Assembly (NCBI RefSeq): GCF_021018895.1
Contig: NC_079382.1
Coordinates: forward strand, 13,838,501-13,902,500
DNA: 64,000 bases
Origin: Seriola aureovittata
Taxonomy: Eukaryota > Chordata > Actinopteri > Carangiformes > Carangidae
Reading direction: 5' to 3'
The first letter of the stretch is position 1. Each line of letters begins with the position of its first letter. Below the pieces are notes generated by a model. It worked only from the letters and a program-made list of their open reading frames with translations, was not told where the DNA came from and searched no databases. Position numbers and translations under genes: made by a program. Positions 57,101-61,672 of this stretch are shown here, piece after piece.

Positions 57101-60100
57101 AAAAAAGCAGAGCATTTAGCATATTTGTCTTTGCAGAGACACTTGACTGTTAACATACTTGGTGGCCGTCTGCTGGACCCATCTCAGTAATGCCTTCCTG
57201 GCTCCACCTTGAGGTGGGAGGGGTTTCCTTTTGACAGGTGGGCTGGTGGTCTCAGTGCTGCTGGTGGAACTGTCCAGTGAGGAGGTGCTGCTGGAAAAGC
57301 CCTGCAGTGCTGGTAGGCTAATGGTTAGCTCCTCAATCTGTACAAAACAGGAGAGAGGGAAAAGTCAAGCCACCACACATACTTATTTACCTCCGTATTT
57401 ACTCTGGAATAATTTTTTAACCTTTGTTTAATGGTGATAGGATGGTGAATAAAGAGAGCATTGTGCTTTTAAAGATGTTGCTACTACTTGGTTGATACGC
57501 CAAAGAATAAATGTGTCATCAAGTGGCCTTCAATCTGCTTTATTATTAGACCTAATGAACCTGCCTGGAAGGCCTATATCGCTTCGCTTGTTTATTCATT
57601 CAGGTGCATGTAGCAGTTGAAAGTCTTGTAAGGATGAAAAGCTGTGTTTCTCTGCCCTGTCAGACTGAAAGTTTCAATCAGTCGCACCACTGAAGTCACA
57701 GTTGGCACAGCCTGGAGTACCACGCATCAATGCAGCAATGTGAAAAGTTATAAAGAACTCGAAGAGGGCGCCTCACCTGCCAGCTCAATGACCTGACCTC
57801 ACCTTTAGGCGAGAGAGTACATTTACATTTCATATCTTTTATTTTGTTTTTGTGCGCTCGTATGTGCTGATAAAACAGAAACACTGTACTCTTCTGTAAC
57901 TGCGATTGTATAGAATTGCAATTCAATTGACAAATGATGAAATATTTATCAACACAGAGAGCCTCCTTAATATCAGCCATGTGTGGAAAATAATCAAAAT
58001 ATGTGCACCTCTAGGGACAACAGTCACAAAATGTATTATTAGATTTCATCCTAGCCAGCTGGGCAGTTGTTGAAGATTTATGTCTATGCACGCATAATCT
58101 ACTTCTCAGTTTCTCCTCTCGACTGCCAGCAAACCATGGCTGCCCGCAACTCAGAAAATCCATAAACATCAATGTGAAATTAAATACATCAATATGTCAG
58201 TAAGTGAGTAAGTACATTTTGCAGTGTTGTACATTTCCCTTATTTAATACCCTTATGTTTGCTGGAATAGCAGCCACACATGCACTGATGTTGCTAAGAG
58301 ACTGTAGTGTTGTGATTAAGCTCTTGTTGATCTGTGAATGTCTAAATTGCCTGAGGTAGTAACTGCTCGTTTTCACTGTGGATGCTTTGGAAGATTGATT
58401 TTCCCGTCTCTCTTCATTTGATATTTCTTAGCTTTTTGCTATCAAGAAAAATATACATTTCAAGCATTCCTGTTTTCCTATAAAGTATTGCTAGTTTACA
58501 ACACTTACAACACTTGAACTTAATTTGACAATGTGCTATTAATATGCAGGACCATGCTGATTGTATATTGGTAGTCATGTTGATTGTCAATTTAAAGTCC
58601 TTGTACTGAACTATAGTGGTGATTTGTTGAAATCATTGACTAAGACGTTTACGCCATAAAACTTGGTGAGCAAAAACTTAACACACTGAATTGTTTACAT
58701 TGCATTCATTTGATAAACTAACTAATGGTCCTCATGTAAATTAAGTGAAGGCAGTGTCACCTGGAAATATAGGATGATGGTCCACACCAACCCCAGTACG
58801 ATTGATGGTCGTCCATCGACGATGTCTGTTGAGTTGATGTTGACTAGCTTGATCTGTGTCAAAACACAACATCCAGTATTTCAATATCTCATAACAACAC
58901 CAAGTAATTCCAGATCACAATCACTTCCAGTTTATCCGCTTATGCTTCAATATAATCTCATACATATGGATTAAGTACACACAATTTCCCTTAATCTGGT
59001 TATTCGATTTTGTACATATGTTTACACAAAACGAACAATATACAGTATGGGCATAATCCTCAGCACTACTGCATGTAGATATTCCTGACCCTATCTATCC
59101 TATGTCCTGCAAAAACGTTATGAATACTAACCGGAGATCCTCTGTAGGCAGACTGGAGGGCAGATAAGAAAAGGAGAAGAGCGAGAGCCAGAGAGAAGGA
59201 GGAAGGGAGACAGAGACGAAGGGGGAGAGGGAGAGAGGGAGAGAGAGTTTAGAAGTACTGTAGATGCATTTGATTGAAGGGGTACGCCTCATTGACTGCG
59301 AGATGGCGGATAGTGTAGCATCTCTGAGGTGAGATAACTTGAGTGGTTGGCTGAGAGGAGAGATCTATCGCCACTATGCAGGCAACAGGGATTATACCCA
59401 ACAGAGATGGACAGACAGAGAAACTGATACAGAGAGGGGGGGGGGGTGAGCAAGAAAAGGGAGAAGCAGAGGGCTGTATCTTGTGATATGATGAAGTATT
59501 CTATATTATCACACAGAGGGTTATATTACTGACGCGCTGCAGCACAACAGGTCATCACACGGTAATACATGCCACTTCGTACAGGTGAACAAGCATGGAG
59601 GAAGAGATTGGGGGCAGGTGAGGGCAGCGTGGGGAACGTGGGACAGTGATAAGAACACATGCAATACAAGGTTTCATATTAGAAAACACAGTGTGTTATC
59701 CTGGCAACACATGGGTGTGAAGCTAGAATAGTTAATAGAAGCCATTTGTGTTACGACCACACAAGCACATACACACACGCAGCAGCAGCATGCAAAGAGA
59801 ATACAGGTAACCATGCAGAGGTTGTACCAACAATGTGTTTAAATAGACATTCATAGATATCAGTCAACTCACTGAAAGCTAAAACATTTCTGATGATTGG
59901 TCAATTGTTTAAATGATTAATCAAGCAAAAATGCCAAACATTCAGCTTCATGTATGTGAGGATTCACTGGGTTTCTTTGTTTCGGCGTCAAATTAATATC
60001 TTTGGGATTTGGGCCGTTAGACAGACACATAATCTGAAGACATCACCTTGGGCTCTGAGAAATTGTGATAGGGAAAATTTTCTCTTATCCCCCCTCATAT

Positions 60101-61629
60101 CACAGCCTTGAGAAAAAATAAAAGAGCGTAAACGATGGTGAAATAATTGTTAGTGCAGCCCTTGGTGACATTATAGCTGATGATTTGAAGCCCTCAGTTA
60201 AGTACATATATTACAGGTTTTCAACAGTTTACAAATATGATTTATTAAATGGTAAACATCATTATACCACCACACACTTAACGCTTTCTGTGAAACAGAC
60301 ACGAGAGAAACATGCATCAGGCATAAAGCGATTGGGCCTCTAAAGCAAAGGGTAAATATGGTTTAGACATACATCAGATTTACACACAGAGCATATTTAC
60401 ATTTAATTTTCTACACAGTGTTTTACACGATCACACAGGGACAGATATATATTGCAGAGTGCCCAGTGGCGTCTCATCTCCAGACTGCAGATTACTGGTG
60501 TAGGATTTACAGTTTTAACCCTGTCACACTTGAGGAAGACAAATCAATGTCCCTGCAGACACCAGCTCATACTTATGGCTTTATTTATGTATATCCAAGA
60601 ACGAGGCGGGTGAAGCTTTGAGAATGTTTTACTAATCTCACGGAGGGGCAGTTGATGAAGTTAGATGATTACATCCAAAACCTCAGTACGCAGTTTTGGA
60701 TGTCACTTTGCCATTAAAGCTGGGAAAGAGAGGTTTGAATCTTGTTGGTATTTATCTAAAGTTAAAAGAGCAGATGGCAGAAAGAAAACAACAATGTGCA
60801 AGAGGTATAAAATTATAGTCCGGTAATTGCATTTTCATATATTTTTTTGTCATTTTCAGGCAGACAGACAAACAAATGAATCCCAGTTAGATAAGGACAA
60901 AGAATTTGTGATTTTATACCATTTATTTACTCAACAAAATCTTCAAAAACAGAACATACTGGGATCAGGATAAAAGTGGAGCGAGTGAGAGGCTGGGAGG
61001 AAGGGGAAACAGGTCACATAAGGTCAAGACTCAATGTTTGCACCCACAAGGCAGCAGCAGAGCAGGGAGTGCTGCAGGAGGGGTAAAACACAGAAGGAAA
61101 AAAAAAACATAAAAAGAAGGGGCTGAACTCTTACCTTCCTACCCTCGAGGAAGTTGAGCGCTGTACCGATGTTGGCGACCCAGTGGATCCTCTTTAGCTT
61201 CTTGCCCTGCTCACATGGCTGGAAGGTAAACGGAGAACAATGGGGATGGAAAGAAAGAAATAGAAAGACAGAGAGGGGAAGAAATAAAGAGTGTGGATAA
61301 AATAAAACAGTGTTGTTGAAAAGAAGGCTATTTTAGATACTGTTACTTGTGAGCATTAAAGATAGAACACATACGGATATTCAGCGCACACCATCTACAG
61401 TAAAGACACTATCATCAAATACAAAAACAGTGAAACAAAACGGAATCCAACAATGAAACAGAGATAGATTAAGATAGAAAATATAGATTCAGAAATAAAA
61501 TGAGAAAGACAGAGGTCCAATCAGACATGTGTTTTACTATAAACAGCCAGATCAATAGGACACAGACAACTAAGACCTTAGGCAATATTGGCCAAGTAAA
61601 ATCCTCAAGCTGTGTGTGTCTTTGTTTGT

Positions 61630-61672
<43 letters not shown>

